From positions 124,001 through 188,000 of the forward strand of contig JAFEKR010000049.1 in assembly GCA_019022495.1 (NCBI GenBank): a stretch of DNA of 64,000 nucleotides, in the 5' to 3' direction. Positions 10,102 to 20,934 of this stretch are shown here, one piece after another (position 1 is the stretch's first letter; each line of letters opens with the position of its first letter). Made by a program: the position numbers and the translations under genes. The notes under the pieces were generated by a model. The model worked only from the letters and a program-made list of their open reading frames with translations. It ran no database searches and was not told the DNA's origin. Origin of the DNA: Epichloe hybrida (taxonomy: Eukaryota; Ascomycota; Sordariomycetes; Hypocreales; Clavicipitaceae).

Positions 10102-10639
10102 GCCACAGCACGTTGTCTACGGACATTACTCGACTTGTCACGTCCCCAGTGACGGGTGGGGGCAGGTGCGAGGCACCTGGCCCACCCAGCACAAAAACCC
10201 CACCAGCAGATTTTTTGTCAAGGCTTGTTTTCTTCACTGATCATCACCTTCAGAGTTTAATTTAATTCATTAAAATCATCTAAAGCTTCGTTCCTATTAA
10301 TTAGTTCTTAGTGACCACGCTAGGAGACTAGTAATTAAAGCTTTCTTAAGCTACCTAAAGTTAAGTTATCATTTCTATATTATCCTTATCTTTATTAGTT
10401 AGACTAAGGTGGTTTACTTACCTATATTTAAATCCCTATCCTACCCTTTAATATTCCCTATTATTATCCTTATCCTACTAGTAACTATTAAATCCCTACA
10501 CTTTTAGTTATTATTATTATTAATCTAGAGCCATAAGAGCTAGAATCCCTATAAAGTCCGTAAACAGCGGAAGTATATAATTATAACTTAGAATTAATAA
10601 AGTTATTATCTCTAGGAAGCGTCCTAGTAACAGAGCATT

Positions 10640-10705
10640 GAAATACAATACAATACATCTAAAATTTTACAATACAATACAATACATGTATTATTTGTAT
10701 TGTTT
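10640..10705. repeat. ACAAT/ATTGT pentanucleotide microsatellites
   Basis: Two short (AATAC)n runs followed by the complementary TATTGT form, so the two arms could pair. Confidence 0.7.
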
Positions 10706-10782
10706 TGTATTTTTTTTTCTTTTTTTTAGTTTTAAGTTAAATTCCTTTATTATAAGGTATATATAGTTTATTTAATACCTTT

Positions 10783-10905
10783 TAATAGCTTATAATACTC
10801 TATAATAGCTTATAATACCCTATAATAGCTTATAATAGCTTATAATAGCTTATAATAGCTTGTAATAGCTTGTAATAGCTTGTAATAGCTTGTAATAGCT
10901 TACAA
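10783..10905. repeat. 10-bp minisatellite, unit TATAATAGCT
   Basis: About twelve head-to-tail units of ten bases. Early units read TATAATAGCT or TATAATACYC, the last four read TGTAATAGCT, showing stepwise spread of an A/G variant. Confidence 0.9.
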
Positions 10906-10931
10906 ATTTAATAGCTATTAGTATTAGCTAG

Positions 10932-11230
10932 TATTCCTTTTAAGTAAAAATTATATATCTAAGCATAAAAGCTATAGATAAGTAACTAATAGTTATAAGA
11001 ACCCACTTATAAACTCACTTTTATTAAAAACCCTCTCTTTAAATAAAGATTATATATTTAAGTAAGAAAGCTATTGATAAGTTACTAATAGTTATAAAGA
11101 CCCACTTATGGACCCACTTTTATTAAAAACCCTCTCTTTAAGTAAAGGTTATATATTTAAGTAAGAAAGCTATTGATACGTTACTAATAGTTATAAAGAC
11201 CCACTTTTCGGACCCACTTTTTACTCATAT
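10932..11230. repeat. about 100-bp tandem repeat, three copies
   Basis: Three successive copies share TTATATATYTAAGYA, GTTACTAATAGTTATAA and ACCCACTT. They begin near 10941, 11041 and 11142 and differ mostly by transitions. Confidence 0.85.
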
Positions 11231-11820
11231 TCTTTATAATAAGAGAATTATATCTTATATATAAATATATAGTAAATTATTTTTTTTTATATTTAAAATA
11301 CTATTTTCTTTTATTTAAAAAAAGCTAATTTTATTATATAAAATTATATAAAACTATATAAAATATATATAGCTAAGACTTTTATAAAGCTTTTTATTAT
11401 ATTTATATAAACTATTAAAAAGTCTAGTTATTAAATTAAAATAAGTATTTTTAATTAAGATAAGTATTAAGAAACTTTTTTATAGACTTTTTACTTATTC
11501 TTTTATTTAAAAAACCTATAAAGTTAAAAAAGTATATTATAAATCTAAAAAAAAATTCTTTTAAACCTAGGAAAGTTTTATTTAAGATAAAATATTTTAT
11601 TATATTTTTTAAAAAGTTTACTTATATTAGTATATTTTTCTTTAGATTTAATATCTTATTAATTAAGAATATTAAATAATTTCTTTAGGGTAATTATTAT
11701 AATAAAAGCTAAAAAAGGTATAGAAATTAGTAGTAAATCTGTAAAAAATAATAGAATAGTGAAAAGACTTTTATAATATAGAAAAAAAATTAAAGTATAA
11801 GCCTATATTCTAATATATAA

Positions 11821-12680
11821 TATTTAGCTACCCTAAATATATAATAAGCTTACTTTACTAAATAAGCTAAAACTTTATAAAATTTTAAATAAATTTCTAA
11901 ATTATTTATAAAAATAGGAATACTATATTTAAATTACCCTCAAAATCTAATATATTTAGGATATATATACTACCCTTAATATCATATAATACATTATATT
12001 GTATTGTATTGTATTGTATTGTATTTTTTATATAATAAAATCATTAATAAATCCTATAAAAAAGATATAAAGTTAAAAAAACCTTTTAAATATAGTAAAT
12101 AAATTAAGGTATAAGATAGGAAAGAAATAAACCATATATAGCTACCCTATATATATAATAAGCTTACTTTACTAAATAAGCTAAAACTTTATAGAATTTT
12201 AAATAAATATCTAAATTATTTAAAAAAATACGAATACTATATTTAGATTACGCTTAAAATCTAATATATTTAAGATATATATACTACCCTTAATATTATA
12301 TAATACATTATATTGTATTGTATTGTATTGTATTGTATTGTATTGTATTGTATTGTATTGTATTGTATTGTATTGTATTTTTTTATATAATAAAAGTAAT
12401 AGTAAATCCAAGAAAAAAGATATTAAGATAAAAGAACTTTTAAAAAGTATAAAAAAAATCATTCTATAAACTAAACTAAGAATTACTTTATTAAGGTATA
12501 TAATATCTATAATAAGCTTACTTTTATAAATAAGCTAAAACTTTATAGATTTTTAAATAAATAACTAAATTATATATAAGAATAAGAATACTATAATTAA
12601 ATTACTTAAAAAATCTACTATATAATGAATTTATATAATACTCCACTTTTTTTTTCCCTAACAATACATTGTATTGTATG
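11821..12680. repeat. about 310-360-bp tandem repeat, three copies ending in TATTG arrays
   Basis: Copies near 11830, 12141 and 12490 share AATAAGCTTACTTT, AATAAGCTAAAACTTTATA and TACTACCCTTAATAT. The first two end in a (TATTG)n array of differing length (11995-12026 and 12308-12379); the third is shorter and more diverged. Confidence 0.85.
12308..12379. repeat. (TATTG)n microsatellite, about 14 units
   Basis: A nearly perfect pentanucleotide array. It gives an apparent minus-strand frame of Tyr-Asn-Thr-Ile-Gln repeats that is not a gene. Confidence 0.95.
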
Positions 12681-12796
12681 TGTATTGTATTGTATTTTTA
12701 ATACAATACAATACACAATACAATACATAGGGCAATATAATACAATACAATACATCGAAGGGCCAAAAAATACAATACAATACAATACAACAATGC
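12660..12796. repeat. opposed TATTG and CAATA arrays (inverted microsatellite)
   Basis: A TGTATTGTAT array at about 12665-12698 is followed by ACAATACAAT arrays at 12700-12796, so the segment could fold back on itself over long stretches. Confidence 0.8.
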
Positions 12797-12829
12797 TCTG
12801 GCCATAACGCAATTGAATAATCCACAATT

Positions 12830-12960
12830 GATAATTGATTTGGATTAGTCATCCACACGGTCGGTCGCAGCTGTTGACAGCTGTGACGTAGCCATTGACA
12901 GCCACCTTCGCGACCGTTGACAGCTGCAGTGCAGCTGTCAGGCTTGCAATGCAAGCTAGT
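12830..12960. repeat. GC-richer island with repeated TGACAGC and inverted motifs
   Basis: Inside AT-rich DNA this 130-bp island contains TTGACAGCTG twice, TTGACAGCC once and the inverse CAGCTGTCA, plus GGTCGCAG and its partner CGCGACC. It is not RIP-like in composition and may be the end of a transposable element or an insertion. Confidence 0.55.
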
Positions 12961-13063
12961 AATAGAAAGGTCCTTTAACTAGAAAAGGGCTAAAAATAGG
13001 TCTTATTTTTAACAACTTAACTTCTTAATAACTTTAGGATTAAGTAATTATATCTATTACTAC

Positions 13064-13235
13064 TGTCATGGTCTAGCCCTAATGGACTAATCGCGGGTGC
13101 CTGCGCCACCATGTGGGTTTGACCCCAATTCCGTTGCGCCATAGGCAACAAAAGAATACGCATTGTACAAGTTATCATTTACTTGTACAATTGGCACCTA
13201 TATTGCTAGGTCTAGGCAAAGCCTAGATCATCACA
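13064..13235. mobile_element. solo LTR, 172 bp, with 5-bp target-site duplication
   Basis: The element begins TGTCATGG and ends CATCACA, that is TG...CA with a short imperfect terminal inverted repeat. It is flanked on both sides by ACTAC (13059-13063 and 13236-13240), a perfect 5-bp duplication as made by retroviral-type integrases. Its base composition is much less AT-rich than the surrounding DNA. No internal retroelement region or second LTR is found next to it, so it is probably what is left after recombination between two LTRs. Confidence 0.7.
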
Positions 13236-13587
13236 ACTACTATTTATAAATAGCTAGAATATAAAAGCTAATGTGCTTAATAAGAAGCATAAGGGACGCA
13301 CTTATTATATTAATTTACGCTATAAATAGATTATATAGAAAGCTTATTAAGGGGATTTTTGTCTTTAATAGATTAGCACTAAATAAATAATTACTAATAG
13401 ATTTATAAAAGGTCTAGAATATATTAAATATAGTGATTTTATTTGCCTTCTTTAAATAATAAAGGCTAAGGACTTTATAAAGGGAAATATTTTAGAGGCC
13501 TTATAAATAACCTTAATTTTTTACTTTTCCTTTCTTCCTTTTATTACTAGCTAGATATGCTACTAGGGGCGGTGTTAAGGATATTCA
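13236..13587. other. AT-rich DNA, no gene
   Basis: Continuation of the AT-rich decayed sequence to the right of the solo LTR. No coding frame or recognisable element. Confidence 0.5.
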
Positions 13588-13790
13588 TAGCCTTACATCA
13601 TAGCCTTAGATATTAGGCATTACTCTTATTATCCCCTCTTTGTTTAATAATACAGCTTCCTATATCGCGTTTAATATCACGGTTTATCGCAGGCTTTATT
13701 TAAAGACCTAGATTTATTACTTATAGATTTAAAGCTTATAAGCTTCCCTTTTCTCTTCTAGATTACGAATTCCTAGATAGCAATTCTACA
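13588..13790 (+). repeat. repeat copy A, C-to-T degraded
   Basis: About 200 bp alignable to 15,636-15,838 (shared anchors ATCCCCTCTT, TAGATT, AAGCTTCC, TTCCTAGATAG). Where the two differ, this copy mostly carries T or A where the other has C or G. Confidence 0.7.
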
Positions 13791-14875
13791 TCATCATCTT
13801 CTCTTCTGATCACTCTTTGCCTCCGTCTGCATTATTCCACACCATGTCAGCCTACGATGCCTGGGTGCTGCCAGGGAATGGTGACTCCTAACTCTGGCGA
13901 GTGGCAGCCTCTAACTACTCCCTCACATGCTTGAATTCTTCCCTCGTGTCCGCTTTACCTCCTGTTGCAAGTCGCGGATGAATTCGTGCAGCAGCTGCTT
14001 CTGCCATTGTTACATGAACTCCCGTTGCTAGTCCGACGTGTCTTTCAACTCCTTCAACTCCTTCAGCTCCTCCAGCTCCTCCAGCTCCTCCAGCACCCTA
14101 ACAAGCATTGACTTGCCGATTTCTCCACTGTTCTTCACCGGCAGTTGGTCCAGAGGTCTCGCTGTTGACACGGGTCCTCGGAACGGCTGGACTCAGATAG
14201 GCACACAGTAAATCTCGGCTCTAACAAAGTTCGTCTCATATCCAGGGTAAAGCCTCTAAATCCTAATTAGGTAGGCGATGGAAAATCACTACATATGCTT
14301 AGCATATGCTAAAGACTATAGTGTATTAGTGCGGATTCAGGTAATTCGTCAACTCGTTTAATTCAGTTGATTCGTTAGTTAGTTATCTCCTTAGGCTTTA
14401 CACACCTTATAGGTCTATAGGGCCAAGGTAGACAGAGTCCAAGGAGATAGCTATGCTCTGTAAAAGAATCCTTAGTCAAATCAGTCAGTGAGCTACTAAA
14501 ATACTTCTCTGCGGAGTAATATACTGCGCTATTTAGGTATGGGTGTGAACAGAAAACTAGCCTAGGGTTAAACAAGCAGTACGAAGTAGTGAGCTAATAT
14601 TAATCCACCTGCTGCCTAAATAGCAGAACTCAACCTCAAATCTGAAACACCACTTCCCTCGCTTCGCTGCATTGCTTCCTCTCCAAGCTTCCCCTTTGAA
14701 GATAAGCCTTAGAGGTACATAGAGACAGACCTTCCTCTCCCTCCCATACCTTCTTCCTTATCCGTCTCACATTCCATGATTGCATCATTCCACAAACATA
14801 AGACCGAGACGCATTCTCTGTTCAAAAACATCCTTATCTATTTTGTTCGGCGCAAACGAGTCGCGTTTATTTACG
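13791..14875. other. repeat-derived intergenic DNA
   Basis: Mixed composition with short duplications. A segment at about 14,758-14,800 (TTATCCGTCTCA, GATTGCATC, TTCCACA) recurs at about 15,935-15,985. No gene is supported. Confidence 0.4.
14046..14095. repeat. 9-bp minisatellite CTCCTCCAG/CTCCTTCAA
   Basis: Five to six tandem units of nine bases that shade from TCAACTCCT to CCAGCTCCT. Confidence 0.8.
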
Positions 14876-15387
14876 ATGTCAACGATAACCAAAATGAACT
14901 ACCAGGAGCGTCTCGGTCAAGAGAAATGCGAAGAGACATTCGAACTTTTATGTACCAGACCTTACGACACTAACATCAATGATTGTTATCTCTGGACGGG
15001 CAATAAAAATAAGGGTGGTTATGGCAATGTCCGCTAATGTCCCATTACCCTTCTTGACACTCCTATTTATATGTTAACTTATAGCAGATTTTCATACCAA
15101 GCGGTGGAAACAGGAGATCCACAAAATTCCTTACGCATATTATTGCTTATGTTGCGAGTCATAAAAAACCCAATCGACATGATCTTCAGATTAGTCACCT
15201 TTGTCACCAAGCGAGTTGTTTTAACCCTAAACACCTTATTGAGGAATCTTGTGATGAAAATAATTCAAGAAAGGGTTGTCAAGGGCAGATATGCCCTGAA
15301 GGGGATGAACAAAAGGTCATTGACTTGTGCAAACATTCACCAAGATGCATAAGGCTCCGCAAATATCCACCTCCTCACTCGCGTTAA
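14876..15387 (+). pseudogene. zinc-binding His-Me finger (homing-type) endonuclease, broken
   Basis: The first frame runs from ATG 14,876 through CYLWTGNKNKGGYGNVR to TAA at 15,035-15,037, then stays open as CPITLLDTPIYMLTYSRFSY. A one-base frameshift near 15,125-15,150 leads into AYVASHKKPNRHDLQ, then ISHLCHQASCFNPKHLIEES, CDENNSRKGCQGQICP and CKHSPRCI before a natural stop at 15,385. SHLCH..SCFNPKHL...NNSRKGC...C.HSPRC is the zinc-binding, His-Cys-box pattern of homing-type (I-PpoI-like) endonucleases found in fungal genomes. The premature TAA can be explained by CAA to TAA, a CpA-to-TpA change as in RIP. Two lesions make the gene inactive as read, though the catalytic part is otherwise complete. 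Confidence 0.7.
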
Positions 15388-16873
15388 TGAGAATATATAT
15401 GCTCAACATAAAACAGATCATAACCGCAGTCCCCAGGGTGCGCATCCTGTTTTGGCCTAACAGTTCTCACGAAACGTATTGTGCTAAACCTCTGTGATGC
15501 TGCTTAGCATAAAGCGTGTGATGATTTTAAACGAGCGTTGCTATTCGGAGGTGATAGGGCCATATGTCACACATCCCACGCGCTGCTACCTGATATGTAT
15601 ATAGCAGTCCCTAGCAACGAAGATAGTTTCCATAGTGTCAAGGCTATCGCAGCCTCAAGTCTGAGGCATCACCCTCGTCATCCCCTCTTCGTTTGTTGAT
15701 GCAGACTGACGAATTGCGCTTGTTATCGTGTTCAGCGTAGGCTTCATTTGAAGATCTAGATTCACTTGTTGATAGATTTGAAGCTTACAATAAGCTTCCT
15801 TTTTCCCTCTGTTGGATTCCGAGTTCCTAGATAGTAAATTTATCTTCTCGTGCGAGGGAATCGAGGGCTAGAAAATTGGGACATGGCACAGGTAGGTGCT
15901 TCCTTACTCCGTACATGTAGATTCGATAGATATTATCCGTCTCATTTTTCACGATTGCATCGTTCCACAGATAATAACGATACCGTGCTACTTCGTGCAA
16001 TTGCCATGGCACACGCGAACAGCCGTAGAGAGTATGCTCACGGAGTATGCTCTGAAGGAGTCCGTCAAGCGTCTGCAGACTGTTGAAAGCCAGACGCGTT
16101 TTCCGGGCGGAAAGGGGAAGCATCAACACCAGGTGCGTGCACGCGCTGGGGATTCCAAGTTGAAAGTGCTTCATGCTTGAGAACTCATAACCTCAATCCG
16201 TGTCATGTTATGCAACCGGGTTGTGTCACGGTACGAGTCTGGAATTTCTGTGCTGCAAAAAGGAGGCAAGCATACATGTATTATTATGTGGTCAGGGCGC
16301 TGGATGGTGGCGGGAGGCACTCGTGACTCGTGACTCGTGACTTGTTAGCAGCTCAGCAGCCAGTATCGTGAGCCAATGGAAATGAGCCGCCGCGTCTGTG
16401 TTCTCCAACCTGCCTCGTCACCAGCTGCCTCGATTTATGCCTGGTTCGCTGCCTCATCTTTGCCTTGTGTCCGCTCCCTCGTTCATCGAGACGGCCATAG
16501 CTCCCCTCTCTTGCGCTTCTTGTATACATACCTGCTCCTGTTTAATTGCTTCCCACGTCTACGTAATTCAGGACAGCCATTCTCTAATGCCGTCCCGCTC
16601 CGCGTCCCTCCCAGCTCTTCCGCGCGCTGATCACGATTCTGATGCAAAGGCGTCACTCGCGACGCCGGCGACTTTGTGTGTCTCTATTTGCCGCGCACTT
16701 CTCTGTCGTTTCTTGCGGCGTTCAATTAACACATCTGAGCTAACTCTTGTTCTCCCCAGTATTACCATGTACTAGGCGAGATTCCTCGCACATGCATGCC
16801 GTCTCTCACAACTTCTTCAAGAAGGCGGTAGTCCCGTGCATGCGACACAAATCATCGTACCCCCCTTTTCCAA
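15388..16873. other. intergenic, contains repeat copy B
   Basis: Besides the repeat copy, open frames on both strands at 15,827-16,180 and 16,376-16,775 have no domain. The C/T-rich stretch at 16,600-16,870 with GAGCTAAC...CCCCAG could be a promoter and leader intron of the next gene. Confidence 0.4.
15636..15838 (+). repeat. repeat copy B, not degraded
   Basis: Partner of 13,588-13,790 but with ordinary GC content; it keeps C or G at most positions where copy A has T or A. Confidence 0.7.
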
Positions 16874-19762
16874 ATGGCCGTCGACCCTCTCTTCACCGCC
16901 AATACCACACCGAATCCCTTTGACATATACAACGACGCTGGCGTTCCACCCCAGCCGACCGTTCCATCGCTACCTCATGGGAATTGCAATTATGTGGACT
17001 TGACTCCGGGAGCCAATGGGACTACATGCGGCTGTCGTCGCTTCTGGCCCCGTCAAAACCTAGGCAGCTCAGGTGTTAATCAAACGGGCTGGTGTATGTG
17101 TGCTCACCACGCATGCTACCACGATCAGGGACCGCATGACCGCCGGCAACAACAGCCCGAACAGCAAAACTTGGTTGCCCCCGCTGGACAGGAGAATGAA
17201 AGGCACCGTAATACTGGGTGCGAGCCTTTGACTCCGCTTGTTGACGTGTCCATGCAATATACTGAGGCAACTTGGCCTGCGCTGGACTTTACAGCCTTCA
17301 GCCCTGGAGTACCGCTGTCCTTCGTTCATGATTTGCCTGGGATGACGGGGGAGAGTAGCAAGTTTGACTCTCAATCCCCACCGTCAGAATCCATGCCTGA
17401 CACGCTAGCTTGGAATGACTACCTTGAACCTCCTGCTGGACCCTGCCGACAATCTGGACAGCCAGAGGCTGGTGCCGTGCCAGGTTCTCTTTCACAGCAG
17501 CTGATCTTGTCACAGATCACTTCCATCACTTCCTCCGCCCAAGCCAGAAACACGAGGCCTTTTGGGGGGGTAGGTCTCGATACACTCTCTAGGAAAGCTA
17601 CTGCTCCGGACATACCTCGTTCTCAAGATTCCCTTGAAGGCGGTAAAGCCCGGGCTGATTACCAAATAACGAAAAAATGTCGACTAGACACCCCTTCTAT
17701 AGTTTCAGGCCGTGGTGGGGATGAAGTCGAAATCACCCAACCAGGAACTGCTACTCAAACAGAACCCCGAACTGATGCAGCACATTATCAAGAACACCCC
17801 CGCAAAACGCTGCGCAATTTATCTGACGCCATCTGCGGACACGAAGAGCGCTTGGATCGACTGGAGACTGTATCGTTCTCTGCCATTGGCCACGAAGAGT
17901 GCTTGGAAAAACATGATCACATGGACTTGCGGGTGACTGAGCTCGAGCAAAGGGTGGAGGAGGTAGAGAAGACGTCGGGACCCAATCCACAGAACATTGA
18001 CGTTGGAGACGATGACGGCGCCACAAGCATTGCGTCGACAGCTGCAAGCACTGCGAGTCGTTTCAACCCTGACGAGATTATGAACAATATCAGCAACCTT
18101 CAAGCTCGCGTCACTCACATGCAGTCCTTCCTTCCTTCACAGGGCTACGCGTGGACCGTCGAGGTTGTCTTCTTACCTTTCCCGCTGAACAGGCTCTGGC
18201 AAGACATGTCGCAATTCGGAGACGACCACACCGTCAGCAGTGACGATTGGACCCAGATGCCGATGACTGCGAGCAGCATGACAATGCGATCGCAGTCTCC
18301 CTTTGGTGGCGATTGGGCATCTGCGGATCGAGAAGCCGAGTGGCTACATCCTCGTGCTTGCGGAGACAAGAGCACTCAGGACAGGCGACTGCGCAGTCGT
18401 GGATTGATACAAACAATTTCCTTCTGCGGCCCAGACGCCAAGAGTGTACATGCCGCTGTTCATAAAGCATTTGAAGCAGAATTTCGAACAATGGGCATCG
18501 CCACTCGACGTGATACCTCCAATCCCGTGGTTTCCAAGTATCTCGGTCTTCAGGAGGCTTGGGTCCCTCTCCGAAAGATACACAAGGATTCAAGGCTTCG
18601 ATTCTTGAGTGCGGCGGAAATGCTAACACCAGTGTCGTGGGATGTCAATTTCCTGCACTCCGTCACCATGAGGGCGGTTCAACCCAGACTTTTCATCACA
18701 CACCCTGACGCGTATATCTAGGATTATGGTGCTTATGAGGCCGGCTGGACTTGGCAACGTATCCGAGATATGGACGAAGTCTGCCCCGATGTGACAGAAC
18801 CTCAAGAAGCCAGAGAAGCCGACGCCGTGGAACATTGCTGGCTCTGGAACGCCCAGCTTGACGAAGCCCCAAAAACGCTAACAGTGCTCAATGTCCGGCA
18901 GAGCTGCGAGCGCAGATCGACCTCACCACTTGGTCCTGGTCCAGCGACATCAAAGAGGCCGTCGAGATCTTTGAGTCCCTTTGTTGTTCGAGGTCCACGT
19001 CAGATGATATCTGGCCGCCGAGCTCCAAGACCGCCTCATATTCGCACTGCTTCCGTCCCCAGCGTCTCAGCCGTTCGACCGATGCCTACCAGTGCTGGTC
19101 GTCGGCGAATCGTTTTTCATGGTCAAAGTCGGCAATCGTCACCTGTTGCACGCGGTCTCTCACAGTCTGGCGTGCAGAAACGACTACGACGTACACGGTC
19201 ACCAAGCTTCCCACGACATACCCCGCGCTGGACTGTGTCTCCCAGTCCTATCCCGCTGGGCCTCACTGAAAGAGGTATAACTCCCCTCGCTTATGCGACG
19301 CCCTACAGCAATGTGCCGTTGCAGGAACTGCGACCAGTGAGAGGCGGCAGTATGGCCTGCAGCACGGCCGATCAGCTAGGCGTAGAATATGCGACGGATG
19401 AACTATTTGACATTGAGATATACGATAGCAGGTCGAATGAATCATATTCGGATAATGGAAATACCGGCGACGACAATGACCAACAGAGCGTTTCGAGTCA
19501 TGCAATAGGCTTGACTCACATATTCGTCAACATGCATCGTGACTCACAGGATCGGCAGCTGCCTGAGGATGAGGCTTGGCCGGGAATCGAAGACCAAGCT
19601 CATGCCTCTGACGGAGAGAACCGGGACCCGCACCACACATCTCCAGACGATCAAGTCAGCAACGCAAGCAGTCAACCGTCTGAATATCCCGCCACAGAGA
19701 GAGCTTGGCCGATGGACCATGATGGCGATACAGGCTTCCGCATCCACGAGGATCAAGGATGA
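16874..19762 (+). CDS. large Cys/His-rich coiled-coil protein of unknown function, interrupted by in-frame TAG
   Basis: An open frame of 615 codons ends at TAG 18,719-18,721, and the same frame then continues without a stop for 347 more codons to 19,762. Residues about 37-90 hold a Cys/His cluster (CGCRRFW, then GWCMCAHHACYHDQ) that looks like a metal-binding module. Residues about 310-380 are a predicted coiled coil (HEERLDRLETV, RVTELEQRVEEVEKT), and the region around the TAG (AAEMLTPVSWDVNF, then DYGAYEAGWTWQRIRDM after the stop) reads as one continuous conserved-looking segment. The last 300 residues are low-complexity, rich in Ser, Pro, Arg and then acidic. A CAG-to-TAG change would explain the stop. 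I do not recognise a family function. Alternatives are an 88-nt intron beginning at the GTATAT just before the TAG and ending GACAG at 18,799, or stop readthrough. Confidence 0.6.
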
Positions 19763-20934
19763 ACTTTTGCGTTCAGGAACTTTGGATATATTACCCACGA
19801 CTAGCTCGAGCGATGCATCGGTCGGTGTAAGAACAAAATTTTGGCCCCAAGCTGACATCTTGGCTGTCTCGATTTCTTTCTGGTTCTTTTCTTTTCGGTG
19901 GAGTTTTCTTTGTTTTTTATTCTCTCCCCGCCTTTTCAATGGGTTCTCACACATGTATTGGCAAATCTGTCACAGAAGGCGTTAAAGAGACATGTATGTA
20001 TCGTTGACTCCGGTAACGTATGAAACCACGAATGGCTATGAGATAAATTGGAGTACTTATGTGGGATTTGCTCAGGGTATTCCAATGTCACTACACGATT
20101 AGATGAAGAGTCTATGGCCCGTGTTCGGAATACCCGGGAGAAATGACAAAGGGCTGTCATTTCATGGGTAGAGGTGAGGGTGAGGGGCGCGACATTGTAG
20201 GATTTAGGTCCATCTCGAAACTCCACTACAATAGTACCGAATACCACTCACTCATGCTGATGTGACGATACTCAGTTCTGCCGTGAAGACTTCAAGCCTA
20301 GTCCACGTGCGACATGAAACCACTCGTTCTTATGTACAAGGCGCACCGTAGTCGATTACGCATGAAGCCTACCGTTCTGTCAACGCTCCTCTTCAATTCT
20401 TTGAACAACCCACTGTCTAGGTTAGGTATGTATATATAGATCGTTATCCCTCTCCTTCGCCCATAAACTCCCGTCATCAAGGGTATCGTCTAGTCCGCAA
20501 GCAAATTTCTCCAAAAAGACAAGAAAGAAAAAAAGTTCACTACAGTTGAACAAAGAGAAGATCCAAATGCTTTGCATGCCAAGCTATATGTCTCGAATTG
20601 TCTCACGTCTTGCTATCCGCGTGCTAGGATGAAACCCGTCTTCACGAACTTGAAAAGACGCCGCGATAAAAAGGGGTTCGACATCTTACATGACCCCGCA
20701 ACCTATCTTACTGATTAGCGCAGCGATATGCATACTACCCAGAAAGCCAGCATCCAAAACTCCGTATATCGCAAGTTGTATGCATGCATGATGCCATTTT
20801 AGCCAGCGAAACTTCGCGAACGCTGGACCGTGTACCTAAACTTTGCTCATAATGAGTGTAGGAAGGTAACGAACAAACTCCAACACACGAGTCATCCTTG
20901 TTCTCAAATACGTTCACTGACTGTTAGGGTATTC
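19763..20934. other. intergenic, no gene recognised
   Basis: 3' flanks of two converging genes. Only short overlapping frames on both strands. Confidence 0.5.

Larger units (their letters stand above)
10240..13060. repeat. AT-rich block of nested tandem repeats, probably RIP-mutated
   Basis: Sequence becomes strikingly AT-rich with almost no long gene-like frame on either strand. It contains at least four layers of tandem repeats and pentanucleotide microsatellites listed separately. Base composition and lack of any coding remnant suit a RIP-degraded repeat cluster, a typical AT isochore of filamentous fungi. The few open frames here encode only low-complexity peptides from the microsatellites. 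Confidence 0.85.

Noticed and set aside
10783..12380. Regular repeats that might suggest a CRISPR-like array
   Set aside because: Units are contiguous without unique spacers, and the DNA is nuclear fungal.
12220..12954. Open frames of repeated Tyr-Asn-Thr-Ile-Gln or Tyr-Cys-Ile-Val-Leu
   Set aside because: They are translations of the TATTG/CAATA microsatellites and have no other coding feature.
13588..15838. The paired 200-bp repeats as LTRs of one retroelement
   Set aside because: No TG...CA ends, no reverse transcriptase or integrase remnant between them, and the spacing contains an endonuclease gene instead.
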